The notes under the pieces: generated by a model | The model's database searches: none | Seen by the model: only the letters and a program-made list of their open reading frames with translations | What the model was told of the DNA's origin: nothing | Program-made: the position numbers and the translations under genes | Assembly: GCF_015767635.1 (NCBI RefSeq) | Contig: NZ_CP065230.1 | Span: 868,001-932,000 of the forward strand | Length of the DNA: 64,000 nucleotides | Reading direction: 5' to 3' | From: Halomonas sp. A40-4 | Lineage (GTDB): Bacteria > Pseudomonadota > Gammaproteobacteria > Pseudomonadales > Halomonadaceae | Shown: positions 26,211-34,422 of the stretch, in pieces | Layout of the letters: each line of letters begins with the position of its first letter | Numbering within the stretch: the first letter of the stretch is position 1

Positions 26211-27167
26211 ATGCTTCCCAAAAGCAAGAAAGTAATTTTTACAGCACTGGCCAGTGCCTCTATGCTCTTTAGCGGTGCTATAGCAGCTCAGGAAAAGGGG
26301 CTCATATCTATCATTGTCAATGATATGTCAAACCCTTATTGGCAAACGGAAGGAACGATTGCTGAACAAACGGCAGAGGAGTTGGGCTATGAAGCAAATG
26401 TAAGCTCTCATGTCGGTGATACCAACACTGAAAGTAATCAAGTCGATACGGCGATTACCAATGGCGCTAAAGCGATTATTCTAGACCCTGCAAATGCGGA
26501 TGGTTCTATTGGCGCTGTGCGAAGAGCTGTTGATGCAGGAATCCCCGTGTTTATTATTAATGCCGAGATTAATCAGCAAGGATTGGCCAAGGCACAACTT
26601 GTATCCAATAATGCACAAGGGGCTGCGTTAGGGGCGCAACAGTGGGCAATGCAATTGGGTGGTGAAGGCTCTTATATCGAGTTACAGGGCCCGCCTTCTG
26701 ATAATAATGCCGCGACAAGATCCAATGGCTACGAGACAGTGCTAAGCCAGTACCCAGACCTTAACCTTGTGGCCTCTGATATCGCTAATTGGGATCGTAC
26801 GGAAGGTCGCAATAAAATGCAGAGCATGTTGCGCTCCCATCCTGATATTAAGGGCGTGATCAGTGGTAACGACGAAATGGCCTTAGGTGCTATTGTCGCC
26901 CTGAAGCAAGAGGGTTTGCTTGATGATGTATTGGTTGGTGGATTTGATGGTTCGCCTGATGCGGTTGATGCGGTTCGTGCGGGTGAATTGGCCTATACTG
27001 TCCTACAGCCGGTAGCTGTTTTTGCTGAAGAGTCAGTGAGAATTGCCGATCGCTATATCAATACCGGAGAAACCGGTCTGGATAGTGAAAAGCAACTGTA
27101 CGACTGTGTCCTCATCACGCCGGATAGCGTTGATAATTACACATCCCCTTTTGTATTAGAGGGATAA
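26211..27167 (+). CDS. Periplasmic sugar-binding protein (PBP1/RbsB type)
   Basis: A 318-residue binding protein with a typical signal peptide (MLPKSKKVIFTALASASMLF, cleavage near GAIAA-QEKG). The start at 26211 is preferred since GAGGTG is 6 bases upstream; GTG 26202 and ATG 26205 are alternatives. The mature part has the type I fold: ISIIVNDMSNPYW at the start, GAKAIILDPANADG, and GVISGNDEMALGA then VGGFDGSPDAV, the hinge and ligand regions of ribose-type proteins. Its ligand would be the free polyol or sugar. A terminator-like hairpin follows, so the kinase downstream may be expressed at a lower level. Confidence 0.92.
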   Translation: MLPKSKKVIFTALASASMLFSGAIAAQEKGLISIIVNDMSNPYWQTEGTIAEQTAEELGYEANVSSHVGDTNTESNQVDTAITNGAKAIILDPANADGSIGAVRRAVDAGIPVFIINAEINQQGLAKAQLVSNNAQGAALGAQQWAMQLGGEGSYIELQGPPSDNNAATRSNGYETVLSQYPDLNLVASDIANWDRTEGRNKMQSMLRSHPDIKGVISGNDEMALGAIVALKQEGLLDDVLVGGFDGSPDAVDAVRAGELAYTVLQPVAVFAEESVRIADRYINTGETGLDSEKQLYDCVLITPDSVDNYTSPFVLEG

Positions 27168-27191
27168 ATCGAAAGATAGTCTTTCTTCGAG

Positions 27192-27223
27192 GCCAGTCAG
27201 CGTTGATGCTGGCTGGCTTTTTT
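27192..27223 (+). terminator. Hairpin with T-tract after the binding-protein gene
   Basis: Stem GCCAGTCAGC (27192-27201) / GCTGGCTGGC (27208-27217) with one wobble pair, loop GTTGAT and six Ts. The downstream kinase starts 18 bp later on the same strand, so this probably acts as a partial terminator or stabilises the abundant binding-protein mRNA. Confidence 0.75.
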
Positions 27224-27240
27224 GTTGAGAGGAAGAGTCA

Positions 27241-28146
27241 ATGATATTTAACTTTGGTTCCATAAATATTGATCATACATATCGTGTTGCCTATTTTGTT
27301 CGCCCTGGTGAAACGTTGGAAAGTAATGAATACAGTGTTGGTTTGGGGGGGAAAGGCGTCAATCAATCATTGGCGATAGCGCGTGCCAAGGGAGCGGTCA
27401 GTCACTGGGGGTGCGTTTCATCAGTAGACGCCTGGGTGGTGCCTGAGTTGGAGTCTGCGGGTGTCGGTGTGCAAGATGTCGAATTGACCGCTGAGCCGAG
27501 TGGGCATGCGATTATTCAAATTGATGCACGTGGTGAAAACGCTATTCTTTTATTTTCAGGCGCTAACCATGGCTTTACACCGGAACGCATGAAGGCGCTT
27601 GTTGCGCAAACAACGCCTGGTGACACAATGCTTATCCAGAACGAGTGCAATGGGCTTGATCAGCTGATTCCATTGGCAGTGAGCCATGGTTGCAAAGTGG
27701 TATTTAATCCTGCGCCAATGACCTCGGGGGTATCGTCGCTGCCTCTGGACCAATGTAAGTTACTATTCTTTAACCGTACAGAGGCCGCCACTTTATTGGA
27801 AATGCCATTAGAGTCGAGTGCTTCCGATTTGCTAAGACGTTTTAATGAAACGCTGGGAAGTGTCGAGGTGGTTCTTACGCTTGGCGGTGAGGGGGCCTGG
27901 TATCAGTACAACAGTGAGGCTTATTTTCAACCGGCCTTAAAGGTACAGGCCATCGATACAACGGCAGCGGGTGATACCTTTGTCGGCTACTTCCTGGCGG
28001 CCCGACAGGCGGGTCTTGAGCCACCGCAGTGCCTACAAAGGGCAACAGCAGCTGCGGCGCTTGCGGTTCAAAGGCGGGGTGCGGCCAGTAGTATTCCGAT
28101 GGCAGAAGAAGTTGATAGGTTGATGTGTCAACAAGAAGCACTATAG
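27241..28146 (+). CDS. PfkB-family sugar kinase (ribokinase-like)
   Basis: A 301-residue kinase with the PfkB signatures: substrate-binding GLGGKGVNQSLAIARAKG near 35-52, VFNPAPM near 156, FFNRTEAATLL near 177 and the C-terminal anion hole plus catalytic Asp in DTTAAGDTF near 239. This set matches ribokinase more than fructokinase. In the block it gives a second kinase beside DhaKL. It may phosphorylate an imported ketose or a side product, or it may be the remnant of a pentose-using function of the cluster. GAGAGGAAG precedes the ATG. Confidence 0.88.
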   Translation: MIFNFGSINIDHTYRVAYFVRPGETLESNEYSVGLGGKGVNQSLAIARAKGAVSHWGCVSSVDAWVVPELESAGVGVQDVELTAEPSGHAIIQIDARGENAILLFSGANHGFTPERMKALVAQTTPGDTMLIQNECNGLDQLIPLAVSHGCKVVFNPAPMTSGVSSLPLDQCKLLFFNRTEAATLLEMPLESSASDLLRRFNETLGSVEVVLTLGGEGAWYQYNSEAYFQPALKVQAIDTTAAGDTFVGYFLAARQAGLEPPQCLQRATAAAALAVQRRGAASSIPMAEEVDRLMCQQEAL

Positions 28147-28260
28147 CTTGTGGCGGCGACTGTTTTTAAGAACTTCCTTAGCTGCTCTATCTTTGAATCT
28201 TGAGGCGGCCGGTGGCAATTACGCCCCGGCCAGGCCGGTTCACTAAGAGCCATATCCGAA

Positions 28261-29049
28261 TCAGGATACTCCAAAATCAGCGGACTGCTCACGCCATAGC
28301 GCCGCCTCGTGGCGCAGGGTGCTGGCGAACAAGGCGATATCGTTGGGACCTGCCACGAAACGGTAGCCGCTATTTTTCAAAGTGGCGATATCGCGACCGG
28401 GCCCGGTGATGGTGCCCATCCAGCGCCCGCTATTGCCGATGCGGCGCTCCAGACCCTCAATCAGGCGGCGTACCTCAGGTGCCTCGAGCTGTTCGAGTAA
28501 GCCCATTGAACCCGCTAGGTCGTTGGGGCCAATAAACAGCATATCGATGCCCTCGACGCCGGCGATCGCCTCGACGTTGTCGGCCGCATCGACATGCTCG
28601 ATCTGAGCGATCAACAGCAGGTCGTCGTTGGCCTGACGGGCATAGTCGCCGAAGGCACCGTAGCCCGAGGCGCGCACGATCGGCGCCGCATAACCGCGCT
28701 GACCCTGGGGAGGGTAGCGGCAAGCATCGACGACGGCGCGGGCCTGCTCGGCGCTGTTGACCATCGGCACCATGATCGAGCGCACGCCCATGTCGAGGAC
28801 CTTCTTCAGATAGGCCGGATCGTTGGCGGGGATGCGCAGGACCGCCTCGCCACCAGCGGCTTCGATGGCGCGGACCAGGTGCGAGGTATGTTCGAGGCTC
28901 GATACGCCGTGCTCGTTGTCGATCAGGATGGTCTTCCAGCCGGCCCAGACGGCCACTTCGGCCAGTTCGGGGCTGGCGCTTTCCAGCCATAGGGCGCTGA
29001 TGGTTCGGCCCTGCTGCAGGGCGAGTTTGGTGCGGTTGCGATGGCTCAT
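28261..29049 (-). CDS. HpcH/HpaI-family aldolase (2-keto-3-deoxy-acid or 4-hydroxy-2-oxo-acid aldolase)
   Basis: A 262-residue class II, metal-dependent aldolase that splits a 4-hydroxy-2-oxo acid to pyruvate and an aldehyde. Family active-site segments: LIDNEHGVSSLEH (His), VLRIPANDP (Arg), IAQIEHVDAADN (metal Glu), LFIGPNDLAGSMG (metal Asp). Its ATG overlaps the tctA stop by four bases (ATGA), so it is the last gene of the TCT operon. GC content is clearly above that of the neighbouring polyol block. The aldehyde product cannot be told from sequence. Confidence 0.88.
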   Translation of the reverse strand: MSHRNRTKLALQQGRTISALWLESASPELAEVAVWAGWKTILIDNEHGVSSLEHTSHLVRAIEAAGGEAVLRIPANDPAYLKKVLDMGVRSIMVPMVNSAEQARAVVDACRYPPQGQRGYAAPIVRASGYGAFGDYARQANDDLLLIAQIEHVDAADNVEAIAGVEGIDMLFIGPNDLAGSMGLLEQLEAPEVRRLIEGLERRIGNSGRWMGTITGPGRDIATLKNSGYRFVAGPNDIALFASTLRHEAALWREQSADFGVS

Positions 29050-30578
29050 GAATAGGTTTCCGTTTCCGAAGAGTTAGAGAGATCAGGATGGCGGCGGCGC
29101 TGAACACTCTCATAGATGCCGCGGGTTAGCAGCAACGCCCAGAGGAGTAGAGTGAGTGCGCCTAGTGCTGCCGCCCAGGGACGATCGAAGAAGGTCAGCA
29201 AGTCGCCCTGGGCCTTCATCATTGAGGTCATGAAGTTTTCCTCGACAATTTTGCCGAGGACGATACCCAGTATGGCGGGGGCTAGTGGAAAACCATTGGC
29301 CTCCATGGCGTAGCCCAGGATGCCCAACGCCAGCACTGTCCAGATGGCTATCACCGAGTTGGTGATGGCATAGGCCCCCACCAGCGAAAACAGCAGCACA
29401 ATGGGCATCAGCACCCGGCGCGGGATACGCACCACCTGGCTGGAAATCATGATCACCAGCAGGCCTGCGGGGATCATGGCGAGATTGCTCAGCGCGAAGG
29501 CGCCGTAAAGGGTATGTACCAGTTCCGGCGACTCGGTAAATATCTGCGGCCCAGGTGACATCCCGTTGAGTAGCAGGATGCCGATGGCAATAGCCGTGAC
29601 GCTATCGCCGGGGATGCCGAACACCAGCGCCGGCGTCCAGGCCCCGCCGATGGCGGCGTTGTTGGCGCTGCCGCCATCGGTCACGCCCTCGATGTAGCCC
29701 GTGCCGTAGCGTTCGGGATGGCGCGAGAAGCGCCGCGAAACCGCATAGCAGATCCACGCGGCGATGTCCGCCCCCGCGCCGGGCAGCGCGCCGATCAGAG
29801 TGCCCAGCACGCTGGAGCGGGCGATGTTGCGCTTGAAGCGACGCAGCGTGCGCCATGCCTCGCGCAGCGCCTGGGCAAACGGTTCCTGGGCAGCGCTGGC
29901 GGGTTGCTCGCCGCGCCGTTCCTGGGCGCTGCGCAGGATCTCGCTGAGGGCAAACAGGCCGATGATGGCGGGTATGAAGCTGATCCCGTCGAACAGTTCG
30001 TAATAGCCGAAGGTGAAGCGCGGGTGGCCGACGGCCACGTCGATGCCGATCGTGGCGATGAACAACCCCATGAACAGACTGGCGAAGCTCTTGGCCACGC
30101 TGGAGTTGCTGGTCAGTACCGCGCAGCTCAGCCCCAGGCAGGCCAGCCAGAAGGTTTCGAAGCTGGAAAACTGCACCGCGACACGGGCCAGTTGCGGGGC
30201 GATGAGCGCCAGCAGGGCGACCCCCACCAGCCCGCCGATGCAGGCGGCGAACAGCGACACCATCAGCGTCGAGCGCGAGCGTCCGGCGCGGGAAAGCCGG
30301 TGGGCGTCCTCGACGTAAGCCGCGGAGGCGGGCGTGCCGGGGATGCGCATCAGGGTGCCGGGGACATCGCCGGCGAAGATCGCCGTGGTGGTGGTGGCGA
30401 CGATGGCGCTGATCGCGATCAGCGGATCCATGAAGTAGGTGAACGGCACCAGCAGGGCCACCGCCATGGTGGCGGTCAGGCCCGGCATGGCGCCGATGAA
30501 AGTGCCGTAGAGCGTGCAGGCGGCGATGACCGCCAGGGACGCGGGGCTGAACAGGGTGGCAAGGGTCGAGGCGCTCAT
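29046..30578 (-). CDS. tctA: Tripartite tricarboxylate transporter, large membrane subunit TctA
   Basis: A 510-residue TctA with about ten to twelve membrane segments. The diagnostic GAMPGLTATMAVALLVPFTY block lies near residue 28 and the second, LIGALPGAGADIAAW, near 262; FGIPGDSVTAIAIGILLLNG lies near 320. TctA forms the channel with TctB and takes substrate from the periplasmic TctC. It follows the tctB stop by 4 bp and overlaps the aldolase start. Codon use is GC-rich, giving long meaningless antisense frames. Confidence 0.93.
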   Translation of the reverse strand: MSASTLATLFSPASLAVIAACTLYGTFIGAMPGLTATMAVALLVPFTYFMDPLIAISAIVATTTTAIFAGDVPGTLMRIPGTPASAAYVEDAHRLSRAGRSRSTLMVSLFAACIGGLVGVALLALIAPQLARVAVQFSSFETFWLACLGLSCAVLTSNSSVAKSFASLFMGLFIATIGIDVAVGHPRFTFGYYELFDGISFIPAIIGLFALSEILRSAQERRGEQPASAAQEPFAQALREAWRTLRRFKRNIARSSVLGTLIGALPGAGADIAAWICYAVSRRFSRHPERYGTGYIEGVTDGGSANNAAIGGAWTPALVFGIPGDSVTAIAIGILLLNGMSPGPQIFTESPELVHTLYGAFALSNLAMIPAGLLVIMISSQVVRIPRRVLMPIVLLFSLVGAYAITNSVIAIWTVLALGILGYAMEANGFPLAPAILGIVLGKIVEENFMTSMMKAQGDLLTFFDRPWAAALGALTLLLWALLLTRGIYESVQRRRHPDLSNSSETETYS

Positions 30579-30582
30579 GGAA

Positions 30583-31055
30583 TCACCAGGCCAGTGGCGT
30601 CAAAAGGCCCCAGGGGAGCGGGACGCGCAGCAGCGAATAGAACAGCAGGTGCACGCCGATCACCAGGGGCAGGGCCAGCAGCGCGGCACCCGTGACACGC
30701 AGCCCGAATACCCGGCCCGTGGCGAAAACCGCCAGGAAGGAGGCGATATGAAAGCCCAGGGGGGCGAGCAGCAGGCCGTAGCCGCATACCACGACCAGCA
30801 GGGCCAGGGGGCGTGCCGCCGCCCACCGGCCCGATGGCCGGGCCGGCTCGGTCGGGTGCTCTGTGCCGGCCGCCGGCTCCGCGGCCCCAAGCCAATCGCC
30901 GCGCCGCAGACCATCAGGCCGATCGCCGCGATGGCAGGAAACAGGCCGGGGCCATACTCCAGCCCGGCCAGGGTCGGGAAGGTCGAGGCGCGCCACAGCA
31001 CCAGCGCGCCGAACAGGACCAGCAGGCTACCCGACAAGCGATCATTGTGGGACAT
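30583..31055 (-). pseudogene. tctB: TctB small membrane subunit, disrupted by a -1 frameshift in a G run
   Basis: The N-terminal half (MSHNDRLSGSLLVLFGALVL.. to AAIGLG) is in one frame from 31055, and the C-terminal half (PLALLVVVCGYGLLLAPLGF.. to LTPLAW) is in another, ending at 30583, 4 bp before tctA. The break is at the minus-strand run GGGG (plus-strand CCCC 30885-30888): one extra G would restore a continuous ~157-residue protein reading AIGLGAAEPAAG across the joint, the normal TctB length with four spans. This may be a true mutation, a sequencing error in a homopolymer, or less likely a programmed shift. Confidence 0.8.
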
Positions 31056-31083
31056 GGATACCTCCGGGAGCGATGCGCCGCGC

Positions 31084-32082
31084 TCACTGGGCGAGGCCGA
31101 TCGCCTCGATGACTTCGCCCAGTTGGCGGTCGGCCTCGGCGAGGGTTTGGGCGGTCTCGTGGCGATCCTCGAACACCACCTGGGTACCGCGGCTACGTTT
31201 GAACTCGGCCCAGTCCTCGCTGTTCACGGCGGTCTCGATCGCCTGCTCGTAGGCGCAGGCGATCTCGTCCGGCAGACCGCCGGGACCGCTGACCGTCACG
31301 AAGGCACTCAGTGTCCAGCCGCTCTCCAGGGTCTCCGCGGTCAGGGGCACCTCAGGCATCTGCTCCATCGGCGTATCGCTCATGTAACCCAGCGCCTTGA
31401 GCTCCCCCTGTTCGACCAGGTTGCGGGCTTCGGCGAGCGCCGGTGTGGCGACATCGACGCCGCCCGCCATCAACTCCTTGAGTGCCGGCCCGGCCCCCTG
31501 GCTGGGGATCCAGCGAATGGCGTCGGGGGCCAGTCCTTCGGCCTTGAGCATGCCGGCCAGGGCGAGATGCCAGATGCCCCCCTGGGCGGTTCCCGAAGCG
31601 GTCAGCTCACCTGGGGTCTGGCGTGCCTCGTCGAGCAGGGCCCCGAGCGAGTCGTAGGGCGAGCCCTCTTGCACCAGAACCCCGGGCGAACTGCGATTGA
31701 TCAGGGCGATGGGCGTGATGTCCCGGTACGTCAACGGCGTCAGGCCGATCCAGTGCATGGTATCGATCTCGACCGTGGCGGCGCCGATGGTATAGCCGTC
31801 CGGCTTGCCACGGGCGAGCGTAGTATGGCCGACGACACCGTTACCCCCGGTACGGTTGACGACGTTGAAGGGCACGCCCATTTCTGCCTCGAGCAGGCTG
31901 GCCAGCCGACGTGCGTTGGCATCTGTGCCGCCGCCGGTGCCCCAGGGAACTACGAAGGTTACGGCACGCTCGGGTTGCCAGCTGCAGGTTGCAGGGTTAT
32001 CGGCTGATGCGTGGGTAGCTGCTAATGAGGCCCATAGGGCCAGTGAGACAGTCATTATCGTTGTCGAATTTGTGCTCATCAT
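31084..32082 (-). CDS. tctC: Tripartite tricarboxylate transporter, periplasmic receptor TctC
   Basis: A 332-residue Bug/TctC-family receptor. A signal peptide (TIMTVSLALWASLAATHASA) is followed by the mature start; VTFVVPWGTGGGTDANARRLA near 43 and VVNRTGGNGVVGHTTLARGKPDGYT near 75-99 are the ligand-loop motifs of the family. It is the first gene of the operon, upstream of tctB by 28 bp. A perfect LacI-type palindrome lies 87 bp upstream of its start. Substrates of the family are carboxylates; the ligand here is unknown. Start at 32082 or at the adjacent ATG. Confidence 0.93.
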   Translation of the reverse strand: MMSTNSTTIMTVSLALWASLAATHASADNPATCSWQPERAVTFVVPWGTGGGTDANARRLASLLEAEMGVPFNVVNRTGGNGVVGHTTLARGKPDGYTIGAATVEIDTMHWIGLTPLTYRDITPIALINRSSPGVLVQEGSPYDSLGALLDEARQTPGELTASGTAQGGIWHLALAGMLKAEGLAPDAIRWIPSQGAGPALKELMAGGVDVATPALAEARNLVEQGELKALGYMSDTPMEQMPEVPLTAETLESGWTLSAFVTVSGPGGLPDEIACAYEQAIETAVNSEDWAEFKRSRGTQVVFEDRHETAQTLAEADRQLGEVIEAIGLAQ

Positions 32083-32168
32083 GCTGCGTGCTCCTGGCCG
32101 TGGCGAGGGATATTGACGACGTTTTTGGGTAGTTTTTGGGATGCCTCCATGATTGTTTTTCTACATAG

Positions 32169-32182
32169 TTCAATCGATTGAA
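32169..32182. promoter_or_regulatory. LacI-family operator between tctC and lacI-like gene
   Basis: Perfect 14-bp palindrome TTCAATCGATTGAA with a central CG step, the form bound by LacI-family proteins. It sits in the 252-bp divergent region, 87 bp from tctC and 153 bp from the regulator. Confidence 0.7.
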
Positions 32183-32334
32183 TAAATACAACTTTGGTCG
32201 TTATGGTGCTGTAGTTTCGTGTTTGTAAGGCTTGCGATATCACTAAAAAGTTCGCTATGAGAGTATGTTATCCATAATTCCAAAAAATAGAGCGCGTTCC
32301 GGCGCCTATCACTCATGGGAGTTGAGATTTTTAT

Positions 32335-33357
32335 ATGGCAAGCCGTCCGACACTTAAAACTATCGCCGATCAGGTAGGCGTTACCGTTTCCGCAGTCTCA
32401 TTGGCTTTGCGTGATGATCTGCGAATTTCTCAAGCGACCCGAGAGCGTATACAACAGGCTGCGAAGGAGCTGGGTTACGTCTATAACCGGCATGCGGCGG
32501 GGTTACGGCGAGGCGATAGTGGCACTGTAGCGGTATGCCTTAATGATTTGAGCAACCCTTTTTTCACTGAATTCCTTGGGCACATGGAGGCACGCTTCCG
32601 TGAGGCGGATCGTATGATGTTGTTCTGCCATGCCCATGAAACACCATCGATCCAGGCACGCTTTATTCGTCAGATGGCCGAGCATGGTGCCGCGGGGCTG
32701 ATTCTGGTGCCTGTCGCCGGTACTACCCGAGAAGATCTTGATGGGGCTCAGGTAAGGCATTTACAGGACTTTCCACTGGTGCTGATCTCCAGGGATGTCG
32801 CTGATACTGGGTTCGATCGAGTCATCAACGACGATGTGCTAGGTATTCGTCTTTTATTCGAACACTTATATGAAGCAGGGCATCGGCGCTTTGCATGGTT
32901 TGGTGGTGGCGGTGATACGTCCACTGCCCGAGATCGCGAATGCTCCTTCCGACAGCAGATGGATGCTGCCGGTTTGCCTGTTACACGTGATTCGGTTCAT
33001 CACGGGCCAACGACGCTGGAATTCGGGGACGCTATGCTAGAGCGGCTGCTTACGATGCCGGAACCACCGACCGCAATTATGTGTTTTTCGGACATTATTG
33101 CCTTTGGCGTGCTGGCGGCGTGCTATCGGCATGGAGTGCGACCAGGTGTGGATATTTCTGTCACCGGTTTCGATGATATGGCGGCGGCTGCCTACTCGGC
33201 ACCCGCATTGACCAGTGTGCGGGTTCGCACTGACCTAATTGGCCAGTGTGCCAGTGAGTTGTTGCTTTCTCGTATGGCGGGGGAGCGATATCCGCCGATT
33301 CGAAAGGTGGTGCCGCCCGAGCTGGTTGTGCGGGCGAGTACCGGGCCGGCAGCATGA
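32335..33357 (+). CDS. LacI-family transcriptional regulator
   Basis: A 340-residue LacI regulator: N-terminal helix-turn-helix and hinge (PTLKTIADQVGVTVSAVSLA.. to AAGLRRGDSG, residues 5-61) and a type I periplasmic-binding-like effector domain (VAVCLNDLSNPFFTEF, ICFSDIIAFGVLAA-type, VTGFDDMAAAAYSAPALTSV). It diverges from the TCT operon, which it most likely represses through the palindrome at 32169. LacI proteins paired with TCT systems are less common than GntR or two-component regulators, which hints at a sugar-acid rather than a citrate-type substrate; that last point is inference. Confidence 0.92.
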   Translation: MASRPTLKTIADQVGVTVSAVSLALRDDLRISQATRERIQQAAKELGYVYNRHAAGLRRGDSGTVAVCLNDLSNPFFTEFLGHMEARFREADRMMLFCHAHETPSIQARFIRQMAEHGAAGLILVPVAGTTREDLDGAQVRHLQDFPLVLISRDVADTGFDRVINDDVLGIRLLFEHLYEAGHRRFAWFGGGGDTSTARDRECSFRQQMDAAGLPVTRDSVHHGPTTLEFGDAMLERLLTMPEPPTAIMCFSDIIAFGVLAACYRHGVRPGVDISVTGFDDMAAAAYSAPALTSVRVRTDLIGQCASELLLSRMAGERYPPIRKVVPPELVVRASTGPAA

Positions 33358-33657
33358 GATTTGCACTCACCTGACCATCACTACGGCTAACATAGCAGTG
33401 ATGATAATCGAACGTCCTTAAATGGGCGCCCATCGACCCGATCCTGAGCTAACTACCTACACTCATGGCCCACGTGATTAGCGTTAGGGCGTCACTTTGG
33501 ATCAGCCTCTTGAGTTGAAAAGGTTTAAATTACTTTGCAGCAAAGAGCCGGAACGGCTATTTAAGCGTCATCGTCAACCGTCTGTGGATTGACTCAGGTA
33601 GCGAGCAAACATTTAGGCTGCCCGCTACCTAAGCGTATCCAGAGGTTAGTTAGTGAC
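33358..33657. other. Intergenic region between convergent lacI-like and ribH genes
   Basis: 300 bp without a credible gene. It contains an inverted repeat AGGTAGCG (33596-33603) / CGCTACCT (33623-33630) with a 19-base loop, which could form at the ribH transcript end but lacks a T-tract. Nothing else is seen. Confidence 0.4.
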
Positions 33658-34134
33658 TTACCTTAGCCCTTGGATCCTTTTGTGATTTTCCAGAGTCATC
33701 GCTAAAGCTTCTGCCGCTTCCTTGCCTTTGGCTCGGAAATGGCCATGGAAAAAATCATGATGTGTGCTGTGCTCATGGAAATGGTGGGGTGTCAGGACAA
33801 CGGAAAGGATCGGAATTTCGGTTTCCAGTTGCGCTTGCATCATGCCTTCGATGACCGCTTGAGCAACGAATTCGTGTCGATAGATGCCGCCATCAATGAC
33901 AAAGCCTGCCCCCACAATGGCGCTATAACGGCAAGTTTTGGCGAGTAGTTTAGCCTGAAGCGGGATTTCGTAAGCCCCTGCAACTTGGAATATCTCTACT
34001 TGGTCAGCGGAAAAGCCATGCTCGCTGGCAAGTTCAGCAATGAATGCCTCTCTGGCTTGAGTGACTATATCGTGATGCCAAGACGCTTCGATAAAGGCAA
34101 CGCGAACTGATGAGGAGTGTTGGGTCTGATTCAT
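33658..34134 (-). CDS. ribH: 6,7-dimethyl-8-ribityllumazine synthase, type II (RibH2)
   Basis: A 158-residue lumazine synthase that condenses 3,4-dihydroxy-2-butanone-4-phosphate with the ribityl-uracil precursor in riboflavin synthesis. The sequence (VEIFQVAGAYEIPLQAK, FVIDGGIYRHEFVAQAVI, SVVLTPHHFHEHSTHHDFFHGHF) is of the RibH2 type known from Brucella and Mesorhizobium, decameric, with the His-rich catalytic loop. Start at 34134 is preferred since AGGA lies 5 bases upstream and MNQ matches RibH2 starts. It is not in a rib operon; an FMN riboswitch lies upstream. Confidence 0.92.
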   Translation of the reverse strand: MNQTQHSSSVRVAFIEASWHHDIVTQAREAFIAELASEHGFSADQVEIFQVAGAYEIPLQAKLLAKTCRYSAIVGAGFVIDGGIYRHEFVAQAVIEGMMQAQLETEIPILSVVLTPHHFHEHSTHHDFFHGHFRAKGKEAAEALAMTLENHKRIQGLR

Positions 34135-34192
34135 GGTCATCCTATGGGGATTGTTTACCAGAACCAGGGCATGAGGCATCCAATAGCACAGT

Positions 34193-34220
34193 ACCCGTAT
34201 GCGTTGAAACGCATACGGGT
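34193..34220 (-). promoter_or_regulatory. Strong hairpin between FMN riboswitch and ribH
   Basis: Perfect stem of at least 11 bp, ACCCGTATGCG (34193-34203) / CGCATACGGGT (34210-34220), extendable to 13. No T-run follows on the minus strand, so it is not a classic terminator; it may be part of the riboswitch expression platform. Confidence 0.55.
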
Positions 34221-34239
34221 AATATCACTAGGAAACCTT

Positions 34240-34400
34240 CTCTTTTATCCGGACTATGACCGTCGGCTCCGGAGTCTCACCGAATCTGCTGTCCTCAGCC
34301 GTTAGGTTACCCCCTTTGGCGGAGCGCTCGTGGGCTTGTCCGCATCAAGATATGATACGGCATCACCACCGGTGGGGACTTGCACCCCGCCCTGAGAAAG
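34240..34400 (-). promoter_or_regulatory. FMN riboswitch (RFN element)
   Basis: Read on the minus strand the conserved RFN segments occur in order: TCAGGGCGGGGTGCAAGTCC then CCACCGGTGGT, GCCCACGAGCG, GGTGAGACTCCGGAGCCGAC and GTCATAGTCCGGATAAAAGAG. These are the FMN aptamer blocks, ending ~100 bases before the ribH start. High FMN should reduce ribH expression. Confidence 0.95.
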
Positions 34401-34422
34401 TTCGCCATTAACGGCGGAAAGC

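Noticed and set aside
29718-30695. Long plus-strand open frame (325 codons) opposite tctA
   Set aside because: Glycine/arginine-rich low-complexity translation caused by the high GC of tctA; tctA has clear family motifs.
30514-32007. Plus-strand open frame of 497 codons across tctB and tctC
   Set aside because: Antisense shadow in GC-rich DNA; the opposite strand encodes a signal-peptide-bearing TctC and both TctB halves.
33596-33630. Inverted repeat AGGTAGCG / CGCTACCT after ribH as a terminator
   Set aside because: Long 19-base loop and no T-tract; noted only as a possible weak structure.
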